Assembly: GCF_024790395.1 (NCBI RefSeq)
Contig: NZ_JAJISC010000002.1
Location: 558,001-622,000, forward strand
Origin: Halomonas dongshanensis
GTDB taxonomy: Bacteria; Pseudomonadota; Gammaproteobacteria; Pseudomonadales; Halomonadaceae
Length of the DNA: 64,000 nt
Direction: 5' to 3'
Shown: positions 1 to 7,079 of the stretch, piece after piece
Position numbering within the stretch: position 1 is the first letter of the stretch
How the letters are laid out: the number at the start of each line of letters is the position of its first letter
Notes under the pieces: model-generated
The model's input: the letters and a program-made list of their open reading frames with translations, nothing else
The model's database searches: none
What the model was told of the DNA's origin: nothing
Position numbers and translations under genes: made by a program

Positions 1-629
1 TCCACATGATCAGCAGTAACGGGGCCTATACTCACGATCCTAGTGACCGCCTGCTGGCCGCGCACCACGTCGCGCCAGAGCAGGCGCGCGCGCTGATCGA
101 TCTGCCACGCCCGGCTAACGTTCGTTTGAGTCTCTATCTGGATGACGCTTGGCTGATCGACGCCGCCAAGCCCTCATATTTAGACATGCACGCCTCCACC
201 GGCTTCGTCTATGACGTGGTGCCGCCTGAGCGCATGCCAACCGAAGGCATTGGCAAGGTGCTGTATGGCGGCTCGCCCGAGGCGCTTGCCGAGATCGAAA
301 CGCTGATTCGTGAGATCGCCGGTGATGCGCTGCATGTCACCTACTCGACCAGCGACTCGCTCGAAATCATGGCCGCCAACGTCAACAAGGGCGTGGCGCT
401 GTCGGCGCTGCTCGAACGCCTCAAGGTGGCGCCAGAGGCATGCCTTGCCTTTGGCGATAACCTCAACGATGTCGAAATGTTGAGCCTCGTGGGTGAAGCG
501 CACTTCATGCAAAACGCCCACCCGGAAATGGCGGTGCGCTTGAACGCTGCGCGCCAGATTGGTCACCACGGTGACGCTGCCGTTGCCGTGCTGCTACGCG
601 AGCGTTTTGGTTTGCCTGCACCAATATGA
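1..629 (+). CDS. Cof-type HAD-IIB phosphatase, 5'-truncated by window edge
   Basis: This is the C-terminal 207 or more residues of a haloacid dehalogenase superfamily phosphatase of the Cof/YidA class (HAD-IIB). The visible part opens with the ISSNGA block that in this family follows the first catalytic motif and leads into the cap. Near residue 150 it has GDNLNDVEML, the Mg-binding motif IV, preceded by the conserved lysine in NVNKGVAL. The catalytic DxD motif lies upstream of the window, so the true start is not visible. These enzymes dephosphorylate small phosphometabolites such as sugar phosphates or FMN and the substrate cannot be told from sequence. The reading frame is open to the left edge. 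The methionine at base 6 is internal, because the SSNGA block never sits at the N-terminus in this family. Confidence 0.85.
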   Translation, partial: HMISSNGAYTHDPSDRLLAAHHVAPEQARALIDLPRPANVRLSLYLDDAWLIDAAKPSYLDMHASTGFVYDVVPPERMPTEGIGKVLYGGSPEALAEIETLIREIAGDALHVTYSTSDSLEIMAANVNKGVALSALLERLKVAPEACLAFGDNLNDVEMLSLVGEAHFMQNAHPEMAVRLNAARQIGHHGDAAVAVLLRERFGLPAPI

Positions 630-635
630 TGCGTG

Positions 636-653
636 TGTAAGCATTTACTTACA
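636..653 (+). promoter_or_regulatory. GacA/UvrY upstream activating sequence (perfect palindrome)
   Basis: TGTAAGCATTTACTTACA matches the published Pseudomonas GacA box (TGTAAG-N6-CTTACA) at every defined position. A third half site, CTTACA, lies at 671-676. It makes an 11-bp perfect inverted repeat with the left half of the box (TGTAAGCATTT at 636-646 against AAATGCTTACA at 666-676). The box is centred about 70 bp upstream of the likely start of the RNA at about 716, the usual geometry for rsm RNA promoters. The match to the consensus is directly visible; binding by GacA is inferred. Confidence 0.8.
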
Positions 654-715
654 AAATTTAGCGGCAAATGCTTACAGCAAGATCTTGCGCTATCTGCCAT
701 CATGTATAGGCAACC

Positions 716-823
716 TTGGATGCACCAGGAAAAGCGTTGGCACGGAAGCCTTAGCACAGCATTCGGCCACGGATGGTCGACGAATTCATCAGCGCCCCGC
801 GATAGCGGGGCGTTTTGGTTTTT
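716..823 (+). ncRNA. Candidate Rsm/CsrB-like regulatory RNA (GacA-controlled)
   Basis: This is a gene-free stretch of about 108 nt bounded by a -10-like TATAGG (705-710) and an intrinsic terminator (stem 794-800/805-811, then a T-rich tail). It holds four GGA motifs at 718, 728, 744 and 771. Two are shown in ideal CsrA/RsmA hairpins: GGC-ACGGAA-GCC at 739-750 and GGCC-ACGGAT-GGTC at 765-778, both with ANGGAN hexaloops. Known RsmX/Y/Z RNAs are about 110-130 nt, carry several GGA hairpins, lie behind a GacA box and sequester RsmA/CsrA. All four properties are present here. The 5' end is an estimate. No ORF with a ribosome binding site lies inside. I infer a Gac-controlled antagonist of CsrA; I cannot assign it to RsmX, Y or Z. 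Confidence 0.75.
794..823 (+). terminator. Rho-independent terminator of the Rsm-like RNA
   Basis: GCCCCGC-GATA-GCGGGGC forms a perfect 7-bp G+C-rich stem with a 4-nt loop, followed by GTTTTGGTTTTTG. It ends the candidate regulatory RNA and insulates folE2 from it. Confidence 0.85.
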
Positions 824-950
824 GTTTCTGCTCACGCTGTGTTCGTCCAGCGCTTGACTGACCACGGCTAACCGCCTACCTGCCACTGGATCACTAGAGC
901 GCTATTACCAGGGCGTGGGCGGTAACCAGGGTTGCATGCGTCGCGGATCA

Positions 951-971
951 GAATGTTATGATATAACGTGA
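951..971. promoter_or_regulatory. Zur box upstream of folE2
   Basis: AATGTTATGATATAACGTGA contains the palindrome GTTAT-GAT-ATAAC (955-967), which matches the core of the gammaproteobacterial Zur operator (GTTAT-N3-ATAAC). It lies 31 bp before the folE2 ATG. Zur control of folE2 is widely documented because FolE2 replaces the zinc-dependent FolE when zinc is scarce. The motif is visible; the binding is inferred. Confidence 0.75.
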
Positions 972-998
972 TTGATTTTTGCTAACGCGAGCGCCTCT

Positions 999-1901
999 AT
1001 GAACGCTGTTGTACTTCCCGATGTTTCCACCTCGGAAACCGCCCCCAGCTTGACTCCGCTTGAGTGGGTCGGCATGCAGAACATCGACCTGCCGATTCTC
1101 ATCGAAGAGTCTGGCTACATGCGGGCGCTACAGGCCAAGGTGGATGCGCAGGTCAATTTGCCCGCGCGGCATATCAAGGGCATCCATATGTCGCGCCTTT
1201 ACCGCTTGCTCGATGGCGTGGCGGACCAGGTGGCGCTCTCGCCTGGGCTGCTCGAGCGCACGCTGCACGATATGATCGCGACGCATCGCGACTGCGAAAC
1301 CAACGGCGCGCGCTTGATGCTGTCCTTCGAGCTGCTGGTGCGGCGCTTCGCGCTGCTCTCCGAGGGGCTCGCGGGGTGGAAAGCCTATCCCGTGCACCTG
1401 CACGCCGAGCTCATGGAGGGGAAACTCACGCTGCGGGCGCGGGTAACGGTGACCTACTCATCGACCTGCCCCTGCTCGGCGGCGCTGTCACGCCAGCTTC
1501 TCGAGCGCGCCTTTCTCGACGCCTTTGCCGAACACCCCCACCCCGAGCGTGAGAGCGTGGCCGCCTGGCTCAAGGACCACGCCACCCTGGCCACGCCGCA
1601 TAGCCAACGCAGCCACGCCCACGTCGAAGTAGACGTCGACACTGCGACGCCGTCTTTTGGGCTACTAATGCTGATCGAGCGTATCGAACAGGCACTGGGT
1701 ACGCCAGTGCAAACCGCCGTCAAACGTGCCGACGAACAGGCGTTTGCCGCCTTGAACGGCAGCAACTTGATGTTCGTCGAGGATGCCGCGCGGCGTCTGC
1801 GGCAGGCGCTGGGTGAACGGTACGCCAACCTTGCAGTCAATGTCGAGCACCTCGAAAGCCTGCACGCGCACGATGCGGTTGCCTGGGCCAGCGACGTCTA
1901 G
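999..1901 (+). CDS. folE2: GTP cyclohydrolase FolE2 (type IB)
   Basis: This 300-residue protein converts GTP to 7,8-dihydroneopterin triphosphate, the first step of tetrahydrofolate and queuosine precursor synthesis. It belongs to the GCYH-IB family, which works with metals other than zinc. The conserved SSTCPCS block at residues 154-160 carries the metal-ligand cysteine. I chose the ATG at 999 ([10 protein letters not shown]). An in-frame TTG at 972 adds nine residues with no family similarity. A Zur box directly upstream indicates expression under zinc starvation. The following methyltransferase is 95 bp downstream and may be cotranscribed. Confidence 0.93.
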   Translation: MNAVVLPDVSTSETAPSLTPLEWVGMQNIDLPILIEESGYMRALQAKVDAQVNLPARHIKGIHMSRLYRLLDGVADQVALSPGLLERTLHDMIATHRDCETNGARLMLSFELLVRRFALLSEGLAGWKAYPVHLHAELMEGKLTLRARVTVTYSSTCPCSAALSRQLLERAFLDAFAEHPHPERESVAAWLKDHATLATPHSQRSHAHVEVDVDTATPSFGLLMLIERIEQALGTPVQTAVKRADEQAFAALNGSNLMFVEDAARRLRQALGERYANLAVNVEHLESLHAHDAVAWASDV

Positions 1902-1996
1902 TGCAGGGCCTTGGAATAGCTGCCTAGTTGGATATGATGCGTTGATCACGCGACGCTCGTAACAAAACGTTCATTACGCTTTCAAGGATATGGTCG

Positions 1997-2779
1997 TTGG
2001 CTTCTCTACTTTTCAAACATATCGAAACGTTTCAAGGTGAGCGCCCCTGGGGCACCTTTCTCGATGCCGGTACCGGCGTCAACTCCATCAGCTGGGTGAG
2101 CGGTCTCGATACCGAAAGCTGGACGGCGGTCACCGGCGCCGAGGGCATGGCGCTCAGCGTCGAGCGTGCCATCAAGGAGAAGAAGCGGCCTCAAGACCGC
2201 CTACTCTTGGGCAACTGGCAGGCGTCTGGCTTTTTGGGCGAAGAGCGGTTCGATACGGTGTTGGCAGACTACCTGCTAGGCGCCATCGATGGTTTTGCGC
2301 CTTATTGGCAGGACCAGCTCTTTCCGCGCTTGCGCAGGCTAACCAAAAAGCGCCTCTACTTGGTCGGCCTCGAGCCCTATGTGCCGTTCAACGCCACGAC
2401 TGCTGCCGGAAGATTGGTGGTCGAGATTGGTCGCTTGCGCGATGCCTGCCTGTTGTTGGCCGGAGAGCGTACCTACCGTGAATACCCCGCAAGCTGGGTC
2501 GAGCGGCAGTTGGATCAGGCGGGTTTCGATTTGCTCGAGGTCAAGCGCTTTCCCATTCGCTACGGCAAGAAATTCGTTCAAAGCCAGATGGCGATGTGTC
2601 GCCAGCGTATGGAGATCGTCGCCGATCGCAAGCTCGCCCGCGCCATGTTGGATCACGCCGACGAGCTCGAACGCCGCGCGCTTGAGCATATCGAGATCGA
2701 AGGAGGCTTGAGCCACGGCGCCGACTACGTCATGGTCGCCGAACCCAAGGCGGCAAAGGCGGTAAAAACGCTTAAGTAA
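1997..2779 (+). CDS. Class I SAM-dependent methyltransferase, substrate unknown
   Basis: This 260-residue cytoplasmic protein has a Rossmann-type SAM-binding motif at residues 21-30 (FLDAGTGVNS), an ADYLLG acidic post-motif and a helical C-terminal third. It resembles generic class I methyltransferases and I cannot name the substrate. The TTG start at 1997 is supported by AAGGA at 1984-1988 with 8-nt spacing; no in-frame ATG precedes it. It follows folE2 by 95 bp on the same strand with no terminator between them, so it could share the Zur-controlled promoter. That link is inference. Confidence 0.7.
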   Translation: MASLLFKHIETFQGERPWGTFLDAGTGVNSISWVSGLDTESWTAVTGAEGMALSVERAIKEKKRPQDRLLLGNWQASGFLGEERFDTVLADYLLGAIDGFAPYWQDQLFPRLRRLTKKRLYLVGLEPYVPFNATTAAGRLVVEIGRLRDACLLLAGERTYREYPASWVERQLDQAGFDLLEVKRFPIRYGKKFVQSQMAMCRQRMEIVADRKLARAMLDHADELERRALEHIEIEGGLSHGADYVMVAEPKAAKAVKTLK

Positions 2780-2820
2780 GGCGTATGGCCATGAAAGGCC
2801 ACTAAGCAAACGCTACGCAT

Positions 2821-2847
2821 AAAAAAGCCCGCCGGGGGAGGGCGGGC
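2821..2847 (-). terminator. Intrinsic terminator of the minus-strand RNA
   Basis: Read on the minus strand, a perfect 7-bp G+C stem with a 7-nt C-rich loop is followed by TTTTTTA. On the plus strand no T-run follows, so the signal is oriented for minus-strand transcription. Confidence 0.8.
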
Positions 2848-2915
2848 GTAAGGGCTTGGCTCACTGCAGCCCATTGACATCAGGTGAGGGGGTAAACAGG
2901 CATGTCAATGGGTAC
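2821..2915 (-). ncRNA. Candidate C-rich small RNA, minus strand
   Basis: On the minus strand a good sigma70 promoter (TTGGCA, 16-nt spacer, TATACT) points into a gene-free stretch of about 95 nt. That stretch ends in a textbook terminator, GCCCGCC-CTCCCCC-GGCGGGC followed by six T. The predicted 5' end folds into a perfect 11-bp stem (CCCATTGACAT at 2902-2912 with its partner at 2870-2880). The 21-nt loop it encloses contains ACCCCCUCACC. Two further C-runs lie in the terminator loop. No minus-strand gene lies downstream, so this is not a leader. The C-rich loops could pair with Shine-Dalgarno sequences, as several trans-acting RNAs do, but this is inference. I do not recognise an Rfam family. 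Confidence 0.6.
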
Positions 2916-2921
2916 AACTTG

Positions 2922-2949
2922 AGTATAGCTATTGAACACCATTTGCCAA
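2922..2949 (-). promoter_or_regulatory. Sigma70 promoter of the minus-strand RNA
   Basis: On the minus strand the -35 is TTGGCA (2944-2949) and the -10 is TATACT (2922-2927), separated by 16 nt. Transcription would start at about 2915, directly at the base of the first hairpin. Confidence 0.6.
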
Positions 2950-3244
2950 GGAAATGGCGCTATTTTTTTAGCGTCGTTTTTTACTCCCCCTAATCTCACT
3001 GCCTAATCCCCGGCGCCTGCCTCGTGCGGCGTAGTTGCTGAACCATGTTGGTGCAAAATTCCGGCGAGGGTTTATAAAACATCCTCCCTACTGTCGAATG
3101 GCGTACCGATCTCGTCGCTGAGCGCGTGCTTAACGCCGTGTTTGATCAAGCTGGCACATAACCTGCTTATGGCTAGGCTAAGAGCAGAAGGCCGACGGCG
3201 AATCGTCAGCGTCTTCGCGCTACCATCACGGACGAGATCACGCC
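2950..3244. other. Gene-free stretch upstream of gpgP
   Basis: About 295 bases with no convincing gene. It contains T-runs near 2963-2983 and an A/T-rich TTTATAAAA near 3070-3078 that could belong to the promoter of the gpgP-gpgS operon. I found no clear paired -35/-10, operator or RNA element. Confidence 0.4.
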
Positions 3245-4123
3245 ATGCCCCATCCCGTTTCTTTGGCCGCCTGGGATCCGGCCCTCGAGCCTCGGCTCGT
3301 GCTCACCGACCTGGACGGCTCGCTGCTGGACCATGACAGCTACAATGCCGCGCCAGCGCTCCCCTGGCTTGCGCGCTTGAAAGCGCTAGGTATTCCGGTG
3401 GTTCCCGTCACCAGCAAAACCCGCGCCGAGCTTGGCGAGCTGCGCCGCGCCCTTAACCTAACGGCCACGCCGTTCGTTGCTGAAAACGGCGCGGTGATCG
3501 GCTTGCCTCCCGGCTGGTGCCACCCCCGGCTCGATCGCCCCGGCGACGCGCGCGATGGTGTCGTGATCAAGCACATGGGGGTGGATGTCGCCTTCATTCG
3601 CGCCCGCCTGGATATATGGCGCCAACGCTTAGGGCTCGATTTCACCCGCATGGGCGAGATGTCGCTAGCTGACGTCATGGCGCTGACCGGGCTCGATGAG
3701 CGCCGGGCGCGTGAGGCGCAACAGCGCGAAGGGAGTGAGCCTTTCGTATGGCGGGGAGGCGATGCTGAGCTTGAAGCGCTGCACCAAGCGCTCGAAGGTG
3801 ACGGCTTGCAGTGCACCCAGGGTGGGCGTTTCTGGCACGCCATGGGGCGCCATGCCGATAAGGGGAGGGCAGTTACCTGGCTGATCCAGCGCTTTGCCGG
3901 TTTGCGCGGGCAAGTGCCGCGCGCGCTGGCGCTAGGAGATGGCCCTAACGATCTTTCCATGCTCGAAGCCGTTGACCACGCCGTGGTCATCAAAGGGCGC
4001 CACGATCTCGTGGTTCGCCCTGCCCACACCCACGTTTACTATACCGACGCTAGCGGCCCCGAGGGCTGGGCGGAGGGAGTCACCCACTGGTGGGGTGCAC
4101 GCGAGGAAGCCTTACATGAGTGA
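3245..4123 (+). CDS. gpgP: Glucosyl-3-phosphoglycerate (or mannosyl-) phosphatase, HAD-IIB
   Basis: This 292-residue HAD phosphatase belongs to the mannosyl-3-phosphoglycerate phosphatase family, which also acts on glucosyl-3-phosphoglycerate. The catalytic DLDGSLLD motif is at residues 22-29, motif II is VTSKTR near 58 and the Mg motif LGDGPNDLSML is near 236. It removes the phosphate from the product of the next gene to give the compatible solute glucosylglycerate. Its stop overlaps the gpgS start by 8 nt, indicating translational coupling. The family name alone would suggest mannosylglycerate. The partner synthase is GT81-like, so glucosylglycerate is the better call. Only a weak GGACGAG precedes the ATG. 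Confidence 0.85.
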   Translation: MPHPVSLAAWDPALEPRLVLTDLDGSLLDHDSYNAAPALPWLARLKALGIPVVPVTSKTRAELGELRRALNLTATPFVAENGAVIGLPPGWCHPRLDRPGDARDGVVIKHMGVDVAFIRARLDIWRQRLGLDFTRMGEMSLADVMALTGLDERRAREAQQREGSEPFVWRGGDAELEALHQALEGDGLQCTQGGRFWHAMGRHADKGRAVTWLIQRFAGLRGQVPRALALGDGPNDLSMLEAVDHAVVIKGRHDLVVRPAHTHVYYTDASGPEGWAEGVTHWWGAREEALHE

Positions 4124-5336
4124 CTTTCATCAAAACGGCATCATCACCGATTTTCACAACCTTACCCGGCGCCCGGTCGATGCGCTAGAAGCCGAGCTTG
4201 TCCAGTTCGCGCACAGGCGGCCGATGGGGCTGATTTTGCCATCGCTCTTCTCGGAGCTAGAGGGCAAAGCGCTGTCGGCCATCGTCGATGAGCTGACCCA
4301 GGTGCCCTATCTCAGCGAGATCGTCATCGGCCTCGATCGTGCCGATCGCGATCAGTTTCTCTTTGCCCGCGAGTTCTTTGCGCGCCTGCCGCAGCATACG
4401 CGCATCCTATGGAACGATGGCCCACGCCTGCGCGCGCTGGATAGCGAACTAGAGGCGCAAGGGTTGGGGGCACTCGAGGCGGGCAAGGGGCGCAACGTCT
4501 GGTACTGCTCGGGCTACTTGCTGGCGTCGGGGCGCTCGAGCGTGGTGGCCCTGCACGACTGCGACATCGTCACCTACGAGCGCGGCATGCTGGCGCGGCT
4601 GCTCTATCCCGTGGCGCACCCGCGTTTCAACTATAGCTTCAGCAAGGGCTATTACCCGCGCATCGCCGGCGGCAAGCTCAATGGCCGAGTATCGCGTTTG
4701 ATGGTGACGCCGCTTTTGCGCGCTTTGAAAAGCGTCTTTGGCCCGCTGCCGTATCTTGAGTATCTCGACTGCTTTCGCTACCCGCTGTCGGGGGAGTTCG
4801 CCATGCGCAGCGACGTGCTCGAGGGCATCCGCTTGCCGTCGGACTGGGGGCTTGAGATTGGGGTGTTATCGGAGCTGCAGCGCCACTATTCGCACCGCCA
4901 GATTTGCCAGGTGGATATCGCCGACGCCTACGACCACAAGCACCAGCCGGTCAGCGAAGCCGATCCCAGCGGTGGCTTGAACCGCATGAGCCTGGATATC
5001 GCCAAGGCGCTCTATCGCAAGCTCGCGACCCAGGGCGTGACGTTCAGCTGCGAGGATTTTCGCACGCTCAAGGCGACCTACTACCGCATGGCGCTGGATC
5101 TTATCGAAGCCTACGACCACGATGCCACCATGAACGGATTGAGCCTCGACCGCCATAGCGAAGAGCAGGCGGTCGAGCTGTTTGCGGGCAACCTGCTCGA
5201 AGCGGGCAACCTGTTTCTCGATAACCCCCGCGAGCGCCCCTTCATGCCCAGTTGGAACCGGGTTCAGGCGGCCATTCCGGATCTGCTCACCCGCATGCAC
5301 GACGCTGTCGAGCAGGATAATCGTGGCGACGTCTAG
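4116..5336 (+). CDS. gpgS: Glucosyl-3-phosphoglycerate synthase (GT81-like)
   Basis: A 406-residue glycosyltransferase that joins glucose from a nucleotide sugar to 3-phosphoglycerate. The GT-A fold is indicated by the metal-binding HDCDIVTYE at residues 147-155 (D148, D150). The conserved runs GKGRNVWYC and FSKGYYPRI are typical of the long, about 400-residue, proteobacterial GpgS. The ATG at 4116 overlaps the end of gpgP and is preceded by GAGGAAG. An earlier in-frame start at 3939 lies entirely within gpgP and is discarded. Together with gpgP and the GH13_18 phosphorylase at 7953-9722 it forms a complete synthesis and recycling route for glucosylglycerate, a solute known to accumulate under salt stress and nitrogen limitation. 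Confidence 0.87.
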   Translation: MSDFHQNGIITDFHNLTRRPVDALEAELVQFAHRRPMGLILPSLFSELEGKALSAIVDELTQVPYLSEIVIGLDRADRDQFLFAREFFARLPQHTRILWNDGPRLRALDSELEAQGLGALEAGKGRNVWYCSGYLLASGRSSVVALHDCDIVTYERGMLARLLYPVAHPRFNYSFSKGYYPRIAGGKLNGRVSRLMVTPLLRALKSVFGPLPYLEYLDCFRYPLSGEFAMRSDVLEGIRLPSDWGLEIGVLSELQRHYSHRQICQVDIADAYDHKHQPVSEADPSGGLNRMSLDIAKALYRKLATQGVTFSCEDFRTLKATYYRMALDLIEAYDHDATMNGLSLDRHSEEQAVELFAGNLLEAGNLFLDNPRERPFMPSWNRVQAAIPDLLTRMHDAVEQDNRGDV

Positions 5337-5393
5337 CCTGCGGGGGAGGCGAGGCTTAGGTCTTGAGCCTTAGACCTTGAGCCCAAAACCTTC

Positions 5394-6995
5394 TTAGAAC
5401 TCGTCCTGCCGTTTTGGCGCGTGGGCGGGAAGGGAGGGCGAGGGATAACCCTCCGCCGTGCGCTGGATGCGGAAATGGGAGACCCGCTGGCGAAGCGCCT
5501 GGCTGAGCTGAGAGAGCGACTGCGTCGCGCTGTTGCTGTCTTGCACCAGCCCCGCGTTTTGCTGGGTCATCTGATCCATTTGGGTGACGGCGAGATTGAC
5601 TTGCTCGATACCATTACTCTGCTCGATGGTCGCCGCCGAGATCTCTTTCACCAAGGTGCTCAGCTGGTGAATGTCGTCCACCATGGCGGTGATAGTGTCG
5701 CCCGTTTGGCGGACCTGCTGAGTGCCGGTGTCGATCTGGGTATCGGAGGCTTCGATCAGGCCTTTGATCTCCTGCGCGGCCGAAGCCGAACGGCTAGCCA
5801 GTTGGCGTACCTCGTTGGCGACAACGGCAAAGCCACGGCCTTGTTCGCCCGCGCGGGCAGCCTCCACCGAGGCGTTGAGCGCCAGGATGTTGGTTTGGAA
5901 CGCAATGGCATCGATGGTGTTGATGATGCTGGTCATCTTGCTCGCGCTTTCGTTGATCTGCGCCATCGTTTGAATGACCGATGCCATGGCGGCGTTGCCG
6001 CGCTGGGCGCTCTCGGCAGTCTGGGTAGCGAGCTTGCGCGCGTGGTCGGCGTGCTCGGCATTCTGCTGCACCGTAGCGGTCAGCTCCTCCATGCTGGATG
6101 CCGTCTCGGCTAGTGAGGCGGCCTGCTGCTCGGTGCGCGTGGAGAGCTCCTGGTTAACGCCGACAATACTCTCGACGGCGCCATTGACCTGGTCGGCGCC
6201 GTGATGAATTTCACCGATGGTATGGCCTAAGTTCTCGCGCATGCGCTCGATGTCGAACAGCAGGCTGGCGCGGTCGTTGGCCGAAAGGTGGGTGTCGCGG
6301 GTCAAGTCGCCATCGGCAATATGGCGTACGACGCTAGCGGCGTAGCGCGGGTCGCCGCCTAGGCGCCGAGAGACGTCGCGAATCACCCAGCCCATCAATA
6401 GTGATACCGGCACACCGATGATCAGCAGGGTGATGAAGGCGCGCAGCAGGTTATGCAGAAATTCGGTGTTGATATCGTCGACGTAGACTCCGGCGCCAAA
6501 GGCCCAGCCCCACTGGGGAAGGTAGCCGAGATAGCCGATCTTGGGCGACTGCTCTTCACCGTTCAGGCGGCGTGAGTAGTAGTCGATATGGCCGCCGTTG
6601 TGGGCGGCGGCGAGAAAGTCGTGATAAAGCCGAGCGCCGCCCGCATCGACGTAGCCACTCATGTCATCACCGGCCGGACGGTTAGGGTGTGAGACGATTT
6701 TGAGGTCATCATCGAAGGCGAAGACGTACTCGTTTTGGCCGAACCTGATGTTGGCCAAGGCATCTATGGCCCGCGTTTGGGCGTCCTCGAGGCTCAACTC
6801 GCCAGCCAGCTCGCGACGTGCCAGCGCCTCGAGCTGGCTGGCAAGTCCGGTAACGACATGCTCGATGCTGGTGCGGCGCTCCTTCTCGATGGTTTGGCGG
6901 TTCTCCCAGGCGAGCCAGCCGACCAGCATCAGCATGGCCACCCAGATGATGCCGAGCGTACTCCAGAGCCGTTGGTTGGTAGTCAATCGCGTCAT
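5394..6995 (-). CDS. Methyl-accepting chemotaxis protein with single Cache domain
   Basis: A 533-residue inner-membrane chemoreceptor. The first membrane helix is at about residues 10-30. A periplasmic single Cache (sCache_2) domain follows, with the GYLPQWGWAFGAGVYVDDI signature, and a second helix lies at about 187-206. HAMP and the cytoplasmic signalling hairpin come next, with the conserved tip DAIAFQTNILALNASVEAAR. Ligands of such domains are often organic acids, but the ligand here is unknown. AAGGA sits ahead of the ATG. A near-consensus FliA promoter lies 47 bp upstream, which ties expression to motility. The C-terminus ends in KRQDEF, not the canonical CheR/CheB tether NWETF. Confidence 0.93.
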   Translation of the reverse strand: MTRLTTNQRLWSTLGIIWVAMLMLVGWLAWENRQTIEKERRTSIEHVVTGLASQLEALARRELAGELSLEDAQTRAIDALANIRFGQNEYVFAFDDDLKIVSHPNRPAGDDMSGYVDAGGARLYHDFLAAAHNGGHIDYYSRRLNGEEQSPKIGYLGYLPQWGWAFGAGVYVDDINTEFLHNLLRAFITLLIIGVPVSLLMGWVIRDVSRRLGGDPRYAASVVRHIADGDLTRDTHLSANDRASLLFDIERMRENLGHTIGEIHHGADQVNGAVESIVGVNQELSTRTEQQAASLAETASSMEELTATVQQNAEHADHARKLATQTAESAQRGNAAMASVIQTMAQINESASKMTSIINTIDAIAFQTNILALNASVEAARAGEQGRGFAVVANEVRQLASRSASAAQEIKGLIEASDTQIDTGTQQVRQTGDTITAMVDDIHQLSTLVKEISAATIEQSNGIEQVNLAVTQMDQMTQQNAGLVQDSNSATQSLSQLSQALRQRVSHFRIQRTAEGYPSPSLPAHAPKRQDEF

Positions 6996-7041
6996 GGTCT
7001 TCCTTTATCATTACGCCGGAATGGCGCGTGCAAGTTCTGGC

Positions 7042-7068
7042 ATATCGGCAGAACGCAAGAAGACCTTA
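7042..7068 (-). promoter_or_regulatory. FliA (sigma28) promoter of the Cache chemoreceptor gene
   Basis: On the minus strand TAAG (7065-7068), exactly 15 nt, then GCCGATAT (7042-7049). The sigma28 consensus is TAAA-N15-GCCGATAA, so ten of twelve bases match with the exact spacing. Confidence 0.75.
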
Positions 7069-7079
7069 GGCTAATTTTC

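Noticed and set aside
3245..5336. Reading the pair as a mannosylglycerate pathway
   Set aside because: The phosphatase family serves both solutes, but the synthase resembles GT81 GpgS and a GH13_18 phosphorylase lies nearby, which favours glucosylglycerate.
5358..5377. Inverted repeat AGGTCT...AGACCT between gpgS and the convergent chemoreceptor gene
   Set aside because: Only six pairs with no T-run; too weak to call a terminator.
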